A DNA stretch of 14,017 nucleotides from CAYYSY01 sp964474355. Lineage in GTDB: Bacteria > Myxococcota_A > UBA9160 > UBA4427. The stretch lies in the NCBI GenBank assembly GCA_964474355.1, contig CAYYSY010000261.1, positions 1 through 14,017 on the forward strand, in the 5' to 3' direction. The notes beneath the pieces are model-generated. The model ran no database searches and had not been told where the DNA came from. It saw only the letters and a program-made list of their open reading frames with translations. Shown in pieces: positions 7,403-13,911 of this stretch (its first letter is position 1; every line of letters begins with the position of its first letter). A program made the translations under genes and the position numbers.

Positions 7403-7983
7403 TTCAAGGCCTCCTCGACGAAGTCGAGCCGGTCGTTGCCGAAGAACATCTCGTCGCCGACGAAGATCGTCGGCGCGCCGAAGACGCCGCGCTCGATCGC
7501 CTCGTCGGTGTTCTTCTTGAGCTGGTCCTTGATCGGCTGCTCGCCCGTGCGTGCGATCACGTGATCGGGGTCGAGGCCCGCGCGGGCGATGACGGGCTTC
7601 ATCGCCTCGACGTCGTTCGGGTCGGTCTTCTCGGCCCACACGGCCCTGAACACCTCGCGCTTGAGATCGTCGAAGCCGCCCTCCTCCATCGCGACGAGCG
7701 CGCAACGCAGCGCGAAGATCGTACGCACCGGGAAGTGGGGATTGAACTCGAAGGGCAGCCCGTAGCGCTTCAGCCAGCGCGGAAGATCCTGGGCCATGTA
7801 CGCGCCCTTGGCCGGCACGGTCGAGGGCGGCGAGTTGCCCGCGCCCACCATGACGGCGCCGAGCACCATCGGCTTGTAGATCACCTCGGCGCCGGTGCGC
7901 TCGACGAGAGCGGGGATCTGGGAGTCGCAGAGATACGTGTACGGACTCGCGAAGTCGAAGAAGTAGTCGAATGATCGGGGCAA
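7399..7983 (-). CDS. DsbA-fold oxidoreductase / 2-hydroxychromene-2-carboxylate isomerase-like protein
   Basis: A 194-residue thioredoxin-fold protein of the kappa-class GST/HCCA-isomerase type. The N-terminus reads SFDYFFDFASPYTYL, with a serine (S13) where DsbA has its CxxC. It is therefore a glutathione-dependent isomerase-like protein rather than a disulfide oxidase. The C-terminal RGVFGAPTIFVGDEMFFGND (165-184), with cis-proline 171 and followed by RLDFVEEAL, is highly typical. Known relatives isomerise ring-cleavage products of aromatic degradation, such as naphthalene. The true substrate here is unknown. The start is TTG at 7983, because AGGAG sits 8 nt upstream and the family N-terminus begins right there. 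It is the first gene of a pair with the SDR, and the upstream leader contains a probable repressor operator. Confidence 0.88.
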   Translation of the reverse strand: MPRSFDYFFDFASPYTYLCDSQIPALVERTGAEVIYKPMVLGAVMVGAGNSPPSTVPAKGAYMAQDLPRWLKRYGLPFEFNPHFPVRTIFALRCALVAMEEGGFDDLKREVFRAVWAEKTDPNDVEAMKPVIARAGLDPDHVIARTGEQPIKDQLKKNTDEAIERGVFGAPTIFVGDEMFFGNDRLDFVEEALK

Positions 7984-8026
7984 AGGGGCGTCTCCTGGGC
8001 GCGGTCTTGGATTGGCGACGATCAGG

Positions 8027-8060
8027 TTAGTTCGACAAGCGAACTAAGGAGCGCAGTCTA
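8027..8060 (-). promoter_or_regulatory. Probable TetR-type operator with -10 element upstream of the isomerase/SDR operon
   Basis: A perfect palindrome TTAGTTCG-N5-CGAACTAA occupies 8027-8047. Arm length and spacing are typical of TetR-family operators. On the reverse strand TAGACT (8060-8055) is a plausible -10 box, which would place transcription start at about 8048, right at the palindrome. That is a classic repression geometry. A half-site TTAGTTC recurs at 8132-8138. The -35 is not convincing. The regulator is not identified. Confidence 0.6.
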
Positions 8061-8086
8061 GCCGCACCTGCGCGCCGCACGCCATC

Positions 8087-8109
8087 GTCGGCGCGTGTGA
8101 AGCGCCGAC
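8087..8109. terminator. Perfect 8-bp hairpin, possible terminator of the ferric-reductase-like gene
   Basis: GTCGGCGC and GCGCCGAC form a perfect 8-bp stem around a 7-nt loop (8095-8101). It lies about 90 bp past the stop of the leftward membrane-protein gene and just upstream of the next leftward promoter. No T-tract follows on the reverse strand, so a second operator is an alternative. Confidence 0.4.
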
Positions 8110-8195
8110 AAAACGCCCATAAGCATTTGTTTTAGTTCACCTTTGTGTGGTCGACGGCCAGGCTCGGACGAGCCCCTGCCCGGGCCGGGCGCAGC

Positions 8196-8870
8196 TCAGC
8201 TCCGGGCCGCCGCCACCGATCCGGCCCCGCCCGCCGACCGCCGCCGGCGCCACCACACGCCGAACCGAAGGCCGACGAGGCCGAGCATCAGCGCCAGCGC
8301 GAAGACCGGCCAGGGCGCGGCGTCCTCGAGCACCCGCCCGAGGTACGTGTACGCGTAGAGGAACATCAGGTACCAGATGCCCGTGCGATGCAGCCGGCCC
8401 CAGCCGCGCCCGAGCGCGCGCTGGGCCGCGTCGCTCGACGTCGCCGCCATGGCCGCGGTCAGTGCGAAGCCCGTCCCGCCGAACGCGATCACGAACGCGG
8501 GCGGCACGTTCTCCGCGGCGCCCGGCCACGTCGACATCACCGCCGCCGCGTGCGTGAGGTGGATCATCGCAAAGGCGAGCCCGAGGCCGCGGCGTTCGCG
8601 AAGCAGTCGACGCGTGAACGGCGAAGGCCAGAGCCGCGCCAGCGACGATGCCGCGAAGGCCAGGCAGAAGAAGGGCAGCCCCGCCCGCACGAGCCAGCGG
8701 TTGACCATCCCCATCACGTCGGGCTCCGCCGGCTGCGTCGTGACGATGCCGAGCCAGACGGATGCGCCGATCGCCACACCGGCTGCGAGCCAGAGCGCGG
8801 GCGGCAGTCGATCGCGAGGGGCCCCGGCGAGGGCAGCGTGTGCAGGCGGGCTCGATTCGGAAGTCGACAC
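8196..8870 (-). CDS. Ferric-reductase-like transmembrane protein
   Basis: A 224-residue integral membrane protein with about five to six hydrophobic segments (near residues 25-45, 60-80, 97-115, 125-143, 163-180 and 187-206). The order and motifs RRGLGLAFAMIHLTHAAAV (93-111) and GRGWGRLHRTGIWYLMFLY (154-172) resemble the ferric reductase-like/MsrQ (YedZ) haem-binding membrane domain. Histidines H104, H107 and H161 could bind haem. In MsrQ a further histidine normally follows the LHR motif one helix turn series later. Here the matching stretch is YAYTYL, so haem ligation may differ or be partial. The start is GTG at 8870 with AGGAG 8 nt upstream. The frame is open to 8954, but the extra 28 residues look non-conserved. 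No MsrP-like partner gene is nearby. Confidence 0.72.
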   Translation of the reverse strand: MSTSESSPPAHAALAGAPRDRLPPALWLAAGVAIGASVWLGIVTTQPAEPDVMGMVNRWLVRAGLPFFCLAFAASSLARLWPSPFTRRLLRERRGLGLAFAMIHLTHAAAVMSTWPGAAENVPPAFVIAFGGTGFALTAAMAATSSDAAQRALGRGWGRLHRTGIWYLMFLYAYTYLGRVLEDAAPWPVFALALMLGLVGLRFGVWWRRRRSAGGAGSVAAARS

Positions 8871-8941
8871 GGCGGGCTCTCCTGTTCGAGGCCGACTCGG
8901 GCAGGTCAGAGCATCGTCGCTCGTGCACGTGATCACAAGCA

Positions 8942-9021
8942 TGTGACATCCCACGTCGAACGGTGCCGCCGTGCGTGTGACACCCCGCAGCGAACCGGGA
9001 GCCGTGCGTGTGACATCCCGC
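8942..9021. repeat. Three direct repeats of TGTGACAYCCCRC at 33-34 bp spacing
   Basis: Copies start at 8942 (TGTGACATCCCAC), 8976 (TGTGACACCCCGC) and 9009 (TGTGACATCCCGC). Copies two and three share a longer unit that begins CCGTGCG. The spacing is close to three helical turns, and the repeats lie between the divergent membrane-protein and histidine-phosphatase genes. They resemble binding sites for a transcription factor. They are too few and too irregular for a CRISPR. Confidence 0.55.
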
Positions 9022-9042
9022 GACGTGTGCTAGCAGCACGTG

Positions 9043-9669
9043 ATGCGGATCTTCTTCGTGAGGCACGGCGAGACGGCCTGGAACCGCGAGGGCCGGCTCC
9101 AGGGCCAGGCCGACTCGCCGCTCACGCTTCGCGGCGTGCAGCTCTGCCTCGCGTACGGCGACTTCCTGAAGTCGGCGCTCGCAGCGACCGCGCTCGAGCG
9201 CATCGGGTTCTACGTGAGCCCCATGGGCCGGACCCGCCAGACGGCGAGCCTGCTCGGCGACGCGCTCGGCGTGCCGCTCGCCGCGTTCACGGTCGATCCG
9301 CTGCTCGCCGAGCACGACGTCGGCGAGCTCGAGGGCCTCGGTTGGAGCGAGATCGAGGCGCGACATGGCCTCACGCCCGAGATCTGGCGCCGCTGGGACA
9401 CGCCCGCACCCGGCGGCGAGACCCGCCTAGACGTCCTGAATCGCGCACGTCGCTGGCTCGGTGAGTCACGCCCGCACGAGGTCGCCGTCGTGGTGAGTCA
9501 CGGCGGACTCTCGCGCGCGTTCCGGACCGCGTATCTCGGCCTCGGCGACGCGGGCCGGCTCCATCTCGAGCGCCACGCACACGGTCGCGTCTTCGAGCTC
9601 GACGATGGCGCGTGTACCGCCCACGAGGTCGTGCCCGTCGAGAACGCGCCGGACTCGCCTCTGGGCTGA
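9043..9669 (+). CDS. Histidine phosphatase family protein (phosphoglycerate-mutase-like)
   Basis: A 208-residue member of the branch-1 histidine phosphatase (PGM-like) superfamily. All catalytic elements are visible: FFVRHGETAWN (R7, H8, G9, E10), with H8 as the phosphorylated histidine; R63 in SPMGRTRQTA; the general acid E90 in LLAEHDVGELEG; and H153 in VVVSHGG. Relatives remove phosphate from sugar phosphates, cofactor precursors or other metabolites. The substrate cannot be told from sequence. I prefer ATG at 9043 because homology begins at MRIFFVRHGE. An overlapping GTG at 9040 is the alternative. There is no clear Shine-Dalgarno sequence. A small inverted repeat GTGCT-AGC-AGCAC (9027-9039) directly precedes the start, which could point to leaderless or regulated translation. 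The next gene is convergent 22 bp away. Confidence 0.88.
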   Translation: MRIFFVRHGETAWNREGRLQGQADSPLTLRGVQLCLAYGDFLKSALAATALERIGFYVSPMGRTRQTASLLGDALGVPLAAFTVDPLLAEHDVGELEGLGWSEIEARHGLTPEIWRRWDTPAPGGETRLDVLNRARRWLGESRPHEVAVVVSHGGLSRAFRTAYLGLGDAGRLHLERHAHGRVFELDDGACTAHEVVPVENAPDSPLG

Positions 9670-9690
9670 AGCGCGCCGGCGCGGCGGCCA

Positions 9691-10185
9691 TCAGGCCTCG
9701 GCCGCGAGCGCCTCCTCGATCTTGTCTTCGATCGCCTCGGGCTTCGTCGTCGGCGAGAACCGCTCGATCACCTCGCCATCGCGCCCGACCAGGAACTTGG
9801 TGAAGTTCCACTTCACGTTGCGGCTGCCGAGCAGCCCGGGCGCCTCGTTCTTCAGGTGCTCGTAGAGCGGATGCGTCCCCGACCCGTTCACGTCGATGCG
9901 CTGGAACAGCGGGAACGTCACGCCGAAGCGCACCTTGCAGAACTCCTGGATCTCGTCGGACGTGCCGGGCTCCTGTCCGCCGAACTGGTTGCACGGAAAG
10001 CCGAGCACCGTGAGGCCGCGATCGTGAAAGGTCTCGTGCAGGCGCTCGAGCCCCTCGTACTGCGGCGTGAAGCCGCAGTTGCTCGCGGTGTTCACGATCA
10101 GCATCACCTCACCGCGATGCTCGGCGAGCGTCGTCGCCTCGCCCTCGATCGTGCGCACCTCGAAGTCGTAGATGTCCTCGGCCAT
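9691..10185 (-). CDS. Glutathione peroxidase (cysteine type)
   Basis: A 164-residue thioredoxin-fold peroxidase that reduces hydrogen and organic peroxides. The peroxidatic cysteine is C37 in VNTASNCGFTPQY, encoded as Cys rather than Sec. The remaining active-site residues are Q71 in GFPCNQFGGQEPG and W126-N127 in NVKWNFTKFLV. C83 in EFCKVRFGVTFP is the likely resolving cysteine, as in thioredoxin-dependent members, so the in vivo reductant may be thioredoxin rather than glutathione. Length is typical and no signal peptide is present, so it acts in the cytoplasm. The ATG at 10185 has AGGAG 8 nt upstream. The open frame extends 18 codons further but lacks family similarity. It stands as a single gene between convergent neighbours. 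Confidence 0.95.
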   Translation of the reverse strand: MAEDIYDFEVRTIEGEATTLAEHRGEVMLIVNTASNCGFTPQYEGLERLHETFHDRGLTVLGFPCNQFGGQEPGTSDEIQEFCKVRFGVTFPLFQRIDVNGSGTHPLYEHLKNEAPGLLGSRNVKWNFTKFLVGRDGEVIERFSPTTKPEAIEDKIEEALAAEA

Positions 10186-10306
10186 GGGGGGGTCTCCTGG
10201 CGTGGTCTCGGGTTCTTCGTTCCCTCTCCCGGATGCCACGCGCGTCCCGGCGTTTCAGCCCCGCGGCCGAGCCGCGACAGGAGGCGTCCCCCCGCAAAGC
10301 CAGCGC

Positions 10307-11761
10307 TCAGCCCGCCATGGCCACTCGGCCGGGCTGCTCGGCCGCCCCGCCTCGGGCCGCCCTCGCGCAGGCCAGGATCGACTCGAGGCTCCGCTCGACA
10401 TCGGCGTCCGTCGTGGCCCAGCACGACACGCTGATTCGCATGGCGTCGCGCCCGCGCCAGTGGGTCGGGCCGCACCAGCAGACGCCGGCCTGCTGGATGC
10501 GCTCGATCACGTCCGCGGTGCGCCTGCCGTCGCCGAAGCTCACGACGACCTGATTGAGGGCCACCTCGTTCAACACCTCGAAGCCGGCGGCGCGCAGCCC
10601 CTCCGCGAAGCGGCGGGCCTGTGCGCAGCCGCGCTCGATCATCTCGGCCAGACCACTGCGGCCGAGGCTGCGAAGCGCGGCGTAGACCTCGAGGCCCCGG
10701 GCGCGCCGCGAGGTCTCGAGGCCGTAGTGGAAGGGCTCGCGCTGCGGGCCGGGGCGGTCTTCCGCGGCGGACCCATCGACCGGCCCGCCGGGCAGGTACG
10801 CCGCGTCGAAGGCCATGGCGCGGCGCAGCGCTGCTTCGTCGCGCACGAAGGCGATCCCGCAGTCATACGGAACGTTCAGCCACTTGTGCCCGTCGGTGGC
10901 CCACGAGTCGGCGCGCTCGACGCCGGCGGTGAGGTGCCGCAGCCGGGGGGAGGCCTGGGCCCAGAGCCCGAACGCGCCGTCGACGTGCAGCCACGCGCCG
11001 CGCTCGTCGGCCCAGTCGCGCAGGGCGTCGAAGGGATCGCACGCCCCGGTGTTCACGTTGCCCGCCTGCGCGCAGACGATGAGGGGCCCGGGCAGATCCG
11101 GCAGTCGCGCGGCGTCGATGCGGCCCTGCCCGTCGACCGGCAGCGCCACGACGCGGTCGCGGCCGAGCCCCAGCAGGCCGAGCGCCTTTCGCACGGTCGG
11201 ATGGCTCTCGGCGCTGGTCGCGACGGTCACCGCCGGCGCACCGAAGAGCCCGTTGCGCTCGACGTCGTGACCGACGCGCGCGAGCACCCGGTGCCGGGCC
11301 GCGGCGAGCGCCGCGAAGTTGGCGGCGGTGGCGCCGGTCGCGAACGTGCCGGCGACCGCAGCGGGCAGGCCCAGTGCCTCGCGGAGCCAGGCGAGCGCGA
11401 GCTCCTCGACGAGCACGGCGCCGGGGCTCGACTGATATGCGAACGCGTTCTGGTCCCACGTCGCGGCGAGCCAGCTCGCCGCCACCGTCGCGGGCAGGCT
11501 CCCACCATGCACCCAGCCGAAGAAGCGCGGGCCCGGGCTCGCCATCGTCGCGGGCGCCACCGCGTCGTCGAGGTCGGCGAGGACGTCCCGCGGCGACGCC
11601 GGCGCCTCGGGCAGCGGGCGGTCTGCCCAGGCGCGGAGCGAATCGACGGCTGCCGGGCACGGCGGCACCGGGCGCTCGGCGAGGTGCGCGAGATAGCGGG
11701 TGGCGCGCTCGGCCGCGTCGCTGAGCAGCTCGCGCTGGTCGAATCGGGGGTCGCAGGTCAT
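10307..11761 (-). CDS. PLP-dependent group II amino-acid decarboxylase family protein
   Basis: A 484-residue fold-type I PLP enzyme of the aromatic-L-amino-acid/glutamate decarboxylase group. Signature elements are GTFATGATAANFAAL (138-152, phosphate binding), H187 in SAESHPTV (cofactor-ring stacking), D261 in HVDGAFG (pyridine nitrogen) and the Schiff-base lysine K293 in SWATDGHKWLNVPYD. Family members decarboxylate amino acids such as tyrosine, tryptophan, glutamate or diaminobutyrate. Some relatives act as aldehyde synthases, so the substrate is not assigned. The ATG at 11761 has GAGAGGAG just upstream (6 nt spacing), clearly better than the in-frame start 60 nt earlier. It is transcribed divergently from a MocR-type regulator across 114 bp that hold palindromic operator candidates. 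This suggests that the regulator controls this gene. Confidence 0.92.
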   Translation of the reverse strand: MTCDPRFDQRELLSDAAERATRYLAHLAERPVPPCPAAVDSLRAWADRPLPEAPASPRDVLADLDDAVAPATMASPGPRFFGWVHGGSLPATVAASWLAATWDQNAFAYQSSPGAVLVEELALAWLREALGLPAAVAGTFATGATAANFAALAAARHRVLARVGHDVERNGLFGAPAVTVATSAESHPTVRKALGLLGLGRDRVVALPVDGQGRIDAARLPDLPGPLIVCAQAGNVNTGACDPFDALRDWADERGAWLHVDGAFGLWAQASPRLRHLTAGVERADSWATDGHKWLNVPYDCGIAFVRDEAALRRAMAFDAAYLPGGPVDGSAAEDRPGPQREPFHYGLETSRRARGLEVYAALRSLGRSGLAEMIERGCAQARRFAEGLRAAGFEVLNEVALNQVVVSFGDGRRTADVIERIQQAGVCWCGPTHWRGRDAMRISVSCWATTDADVERSLESILACARAARGGAAEQPGRVAMAG

Positions 11762-11856
11762 CGATCTCTCCTCTCTCTTCTCTCGGCGGCTCCAGACCGC
11801 TCGGGCCGCTCGCGGCCGCATTCGAATGTGCTAGTTAGACGAGGATATGAATCGAT

Positions 11857-11887
11857 ACAATCTGGAATTGTCACCATGACAATCTGG
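11857..11887. promoter_or_regulatory. Operator-like repeats overlapping the MocR start codon
   Basis: Two direct copies of ACAATCTGG begin at 11857 and 11879, exactly 22 bp apart (two helical turns). The palindrome ATTGTCA-CCA-TGACAAT spans 11867-11883, and the ATG start at 11876 lies inside it. A second, shorter palindrome ACAAT-N5-ATTGT covers 11857-11871. Direct-repeat operators near the divergent promoter are usual for MocR/GabR regulators, so autorepression together with control of the decarboxylase is likely. Confidence 0.62.
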
Positions 11888-13264
11888 CAGCCCGAGATCG
11901 AGGAGACCGGCCCCGTCTATCTCGCCATCACGCGGGCCCTCGAGTCGGACATCGACACGGGGCGGCTCACGCCGGGCGACCGGCTGCCCACCCACCGCGA
12001 CCTGGCGGCTCGGCTCGGCGTCAACGTCGGTACCGTGAGCCGCGCCTATGCCGAGGCCCGTCGCCGCGGCCTGGTCCAGGGCGAGGTCGGGCGCGGCACG
12101 TTCATCCGCCAGCCTTCACCCACGCCGCTCTCGACGGCGCCTTCGCCTCTCGGCGCGGCGGGGCCGATCGATCTGTCCGTGAACGTCCCGCCGCCGGGCC
12201 CGCCCGCCGGCTGGGGCGAGGCCCTGCGCGCGCTCGCAGACGATCCCGAGGTCGAGGCGCGGCTGGGCTACGGCGACCCCCGCGGCTCAGAGAGGCTGCG
12301 CCGTGCCGGCGCAGGGTGGCTCGGCGAGATGGGCGTCGAGGTCGGTCCCGACCAGCTCGTCGTCTGTGCCGGCGCCCAGCACGCGATCCTCGTGGCGCTC
12401 GCAGCCACCGTCGGGCCGGGCGAGTCGGTGGTATGCGAGCCGCTCACCTATCCCGGGTTCCTCGCCGCCGCCCGCACTCTCGGTCTGCGCGTGCGGACGG
12501 TCGCGAGCGACGAGCGCGGCATCGTGCCCGACGCCCTCGAGGCGCTCTGTCTCGCGGAGCGACCGCGCCTGCTCTACTGCATGCCGGCGCTCCAGAACCC
12601 GACCGCCGCCGTGCTCGATACCGGGCGCCGCCGACGCATCGCCGAGCTCGCCGAGCGCTTCGACCTCACGATGGTCCGCGACGACATCCAGACCGGCATC
12701 GTCGACGACCCGCACCCGTGCCTCTCGAGCCTCGCGCCCGGGCGCACGCTCTCGATCGTCTCGCTCTCGAAGAGCCTCGCGCCCGGGCTCCGTGTGGCAT
12801 TCCTCGCCGGCCGCGGCCTCGACCTGGGCCGCGCCCACGACGCGGTATGGAGCACGATCTGGATGGCCTCGCCGCTCGGCAGCGAGATCGCCTGCGACTG
12901 GATCGAGTCGGGACGCGCGACCGAGCGCGTGCGCGGCCTGCGCGAAGAGCTCGCCGCGCGTCATGCGGTCGCGGCCCGCGCGCTGGACGGCATCCCGTTC
13001 GTGACGCGGCCGGGCGCGCAGCACCTCTGGCTGCGGTTGCCCGCGCCCTGGAACGGGGCCCGATTCGGGGGCGAGCTCGAGCGGCGGGGGGTGCGGGTGA
13101 GTCCGGCCGAGGTGTTCCTCGCTGAGCCCGGGATCGTACCGCCGGCGGCTGTGCGCGTATCGATCAGCGCGCCCGCGGATCATGCTGCGCTCGCGCGTGG
13201 GTTGCGGATCGTGGGGGAGTTGTGGAGGTCGGTCGAGCCTGGGAGTAGGCGGCCTCGGCTCTGA
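11876..13264 (+). CDS. MocR/PdxR-type regulator (GntR wHTH plus aminotransferase domain)
   Basis: A 462-residue chimeric transcription factor. Residues about 12-78 are a GntR-type winged helix: GPVYLAITRALESDIDTGRL, the recognition region THRDLAARLGVNVGTVSRAY, and the wing GLVQGEVGRGTFIRQ. A short linker leads to a fold-type I aminotransferase-like domain (about 98-455). It contains AGAQHAI (165-171), ALQNPT (238-243), D269-D270, and SLSKSLAPGLR (297-307), in which K299 should bind PLP. MocR proteins use PLP or its aldimine with an amino acid as a signal. ATG 11876 is chosen because the protein-like region begins there. The reading frame stays open for 1.7 kb upstream only as antisense of the decarboxylase. 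No strong Shine-Dalgarno sequence is seen, and the start lies within a palindrome. The pairing with a divergent PLP decarboxylase suggests that it controls that enzyme. Confidence 0.92.
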   Translation: MTIWQPEIEETGPVYLAITRALESDIDTGRLTPGDRLPTHRDLAARLGVNVGTVSRAYAEARRRGLVQGEVGRGTFIRQPSPTPLSTAPSPLGAAGPIDLSVNVPPPGPPAGWGEALRALADDPEVEARLGYGDPRGSERLRRAGAGWLGEMGVEVGPDQLVVCAGAQHAILVALAATVGPGESVVCEPLTYPGFLAAARTLGLRVRTVASDERGIVPDALEALCLAERPRLLYCMPALQNPTAAVLDTGRRRRIAELAERFDLTMVRDDIQTGIVDDPHPCLSSLAPGRTLSIVSLSKSLAPGLRVAFLAGRGLDLGRAHDAVWSTIWMASPLGSEIACDWIESGRATERVRGLREELAARHAVAARALDGIPFVTRPGAQHLWLRLPAPWNGARFGGELERRGVRVSPAEVFLAEPGIVPPAAVRVSISAPADHAALARGLRIVGELWRSVEPGSRRPRL

Positions 13265-13269
13265 GTGTT

Positions 13270-13427
13270 GCTTCGCGTTGTTGGTTGCTCGGGTCGGGAT
13301 TTCGGGGTGTCGTCCTCACCTTACGGGCAGCTGCGGGTCGGTATACGCGGCGCCTGCGGCGTGCGGCGAGGCTGGGCAGGTCAACAGAGCTGCCCTCCAA
13401 GTTCCGGGCGACACCCCGAAATCCCGA
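13270..13427 (+). repeat. MITE-like repeat copy A (terminal inverted repeats)
   Basis: A 134-bp core (13294-13427) is bounded by perfect 19-bp inverted repeats, TCGGGATTTCGGGGTGTCG at 13294-13312 and its complement at 13409-13427. A further internal pair GGGCAGCT (13325-13332) and AGCTGCCC (13388-13395) extends the potential stem. Similarity to copy B continues outward through GGTTGCTCGGG to about 13270. There is no transposase or plausible gene inside. It starts right after the MocR stop codon. Confidence 0.75.
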
Positions 13428-13479
13428 AGGAGGGGACGCCCAGCTGTGCGCTGAGATGAGCGGAGAAGGAAGACTCGCC

Positions 13480-13500
13480 CCCTTCTATTTGTAAGAAGGG
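13480..13500. terminator. Hairpin between repeat elements
   Basis: CCCTTCT and AGAAGGG form a 7-bp stem with a 7-nt loop. It sits between repeat copy A and the inner inverted-repeat element, with no T-tract. It could be a weak terminator or part of the repeat structure. Confidence 0.3.
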
Positions 13501-13631
13501 ACCCTCGGCTTCAACGCCTCGTGTCCGTCACTTTGCGGCGCCCCCGCCCAGCGCGGACTCCGATCAGACTCTCCACCTACCCCGACCCGGACAACGTTCT
13601 GGGATCGACACGAGGCGTTGAAGCCGGGGGT
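13501..13631. repeat. Inner inverted-repeat element, unrelated to copies A and B
   Basis: CGGCTTCAACGCCTCGTGTC at 13506-13525 is perfectly complementary to 13607-13626. With one mismatch the arms extend to 25 bp (13501-13525 and 13607-13631). The 81-bp centre shows no recognisable gene. The total length of about 131 bp resembles a second miniature element nested between copies A and B. Confidence 0.65.
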
Positions 13632-13696
13632 CGATGTTTCAAAAAAAAGGGGGGTGCGATCTTGTTCTCAACCACCGCGAGGCTGATCCGTCTGCC

Positions 13697-13850
13697 TCGG
13701 GATTTCGGGGTGTCGCCCGGAACTTGGAGGGCGGCTTTGTCGACCTGCCAACACGGCGCTCGCTAGAAAGGTCGGTGTACCGACCTGCAGCCGCGCGTAA
13801 GGTGAGGACGACAGCCCGAAATCCCGACCCGAGCAACCAGAAGCGCGAAC
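13697..13850 (-). repeat. MITE-like repeat copy B, inverted relative to copy A
   Basis: The core 13697-13827 (131 bp) is bounded by the same 19-bp inverted repeats, with one mismatch between its two ends. Its reverse complement matches copy A along most of its length, including the flank GGTTGCTCGGG, up to about 13850. The centres differ. Copy B contains the tight hairpin AGGTCGGT-GT-ACCGACCT (13769-13786), which is degraded in copy A. Short open frames across it are translations of the repeat and not genes. Confidence 0.75.
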
Positions 13851-13911
13851 CGACAGCACGCAGCACCATCGGACCCTATCCTCGACCGACTCACATGTAA
13901 GGAGTCACTCC

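Noticed and set aside
8942..9021. CRISPR-like array
   Set aside because: Only three short imperfect repeats are present, with spacing set by promoter geometry, and no cas gene is nearby.
9672..9683. Perfect palindrome CGCGCCGGCGCG between convergent genes
   Set aside because: It is a short GC-only palindrome with no loop or T-tract, expected by chance at this composition.
10172..13264. 1030-codon open frame on + covering the decarboxylase region and the MocR gene
   Set aside because: The part before 11876 is antisense to the clearly conserved PLP decarboxylase and has no family-like sequence. Open antisense frames are common at this GC.
13265..13900. Several 60-90-residue open frames around the end repeats
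   Set aside because: They are translations of the inverted repeats in various frames on both strands, with no ribosome binding site or protein-like composition.
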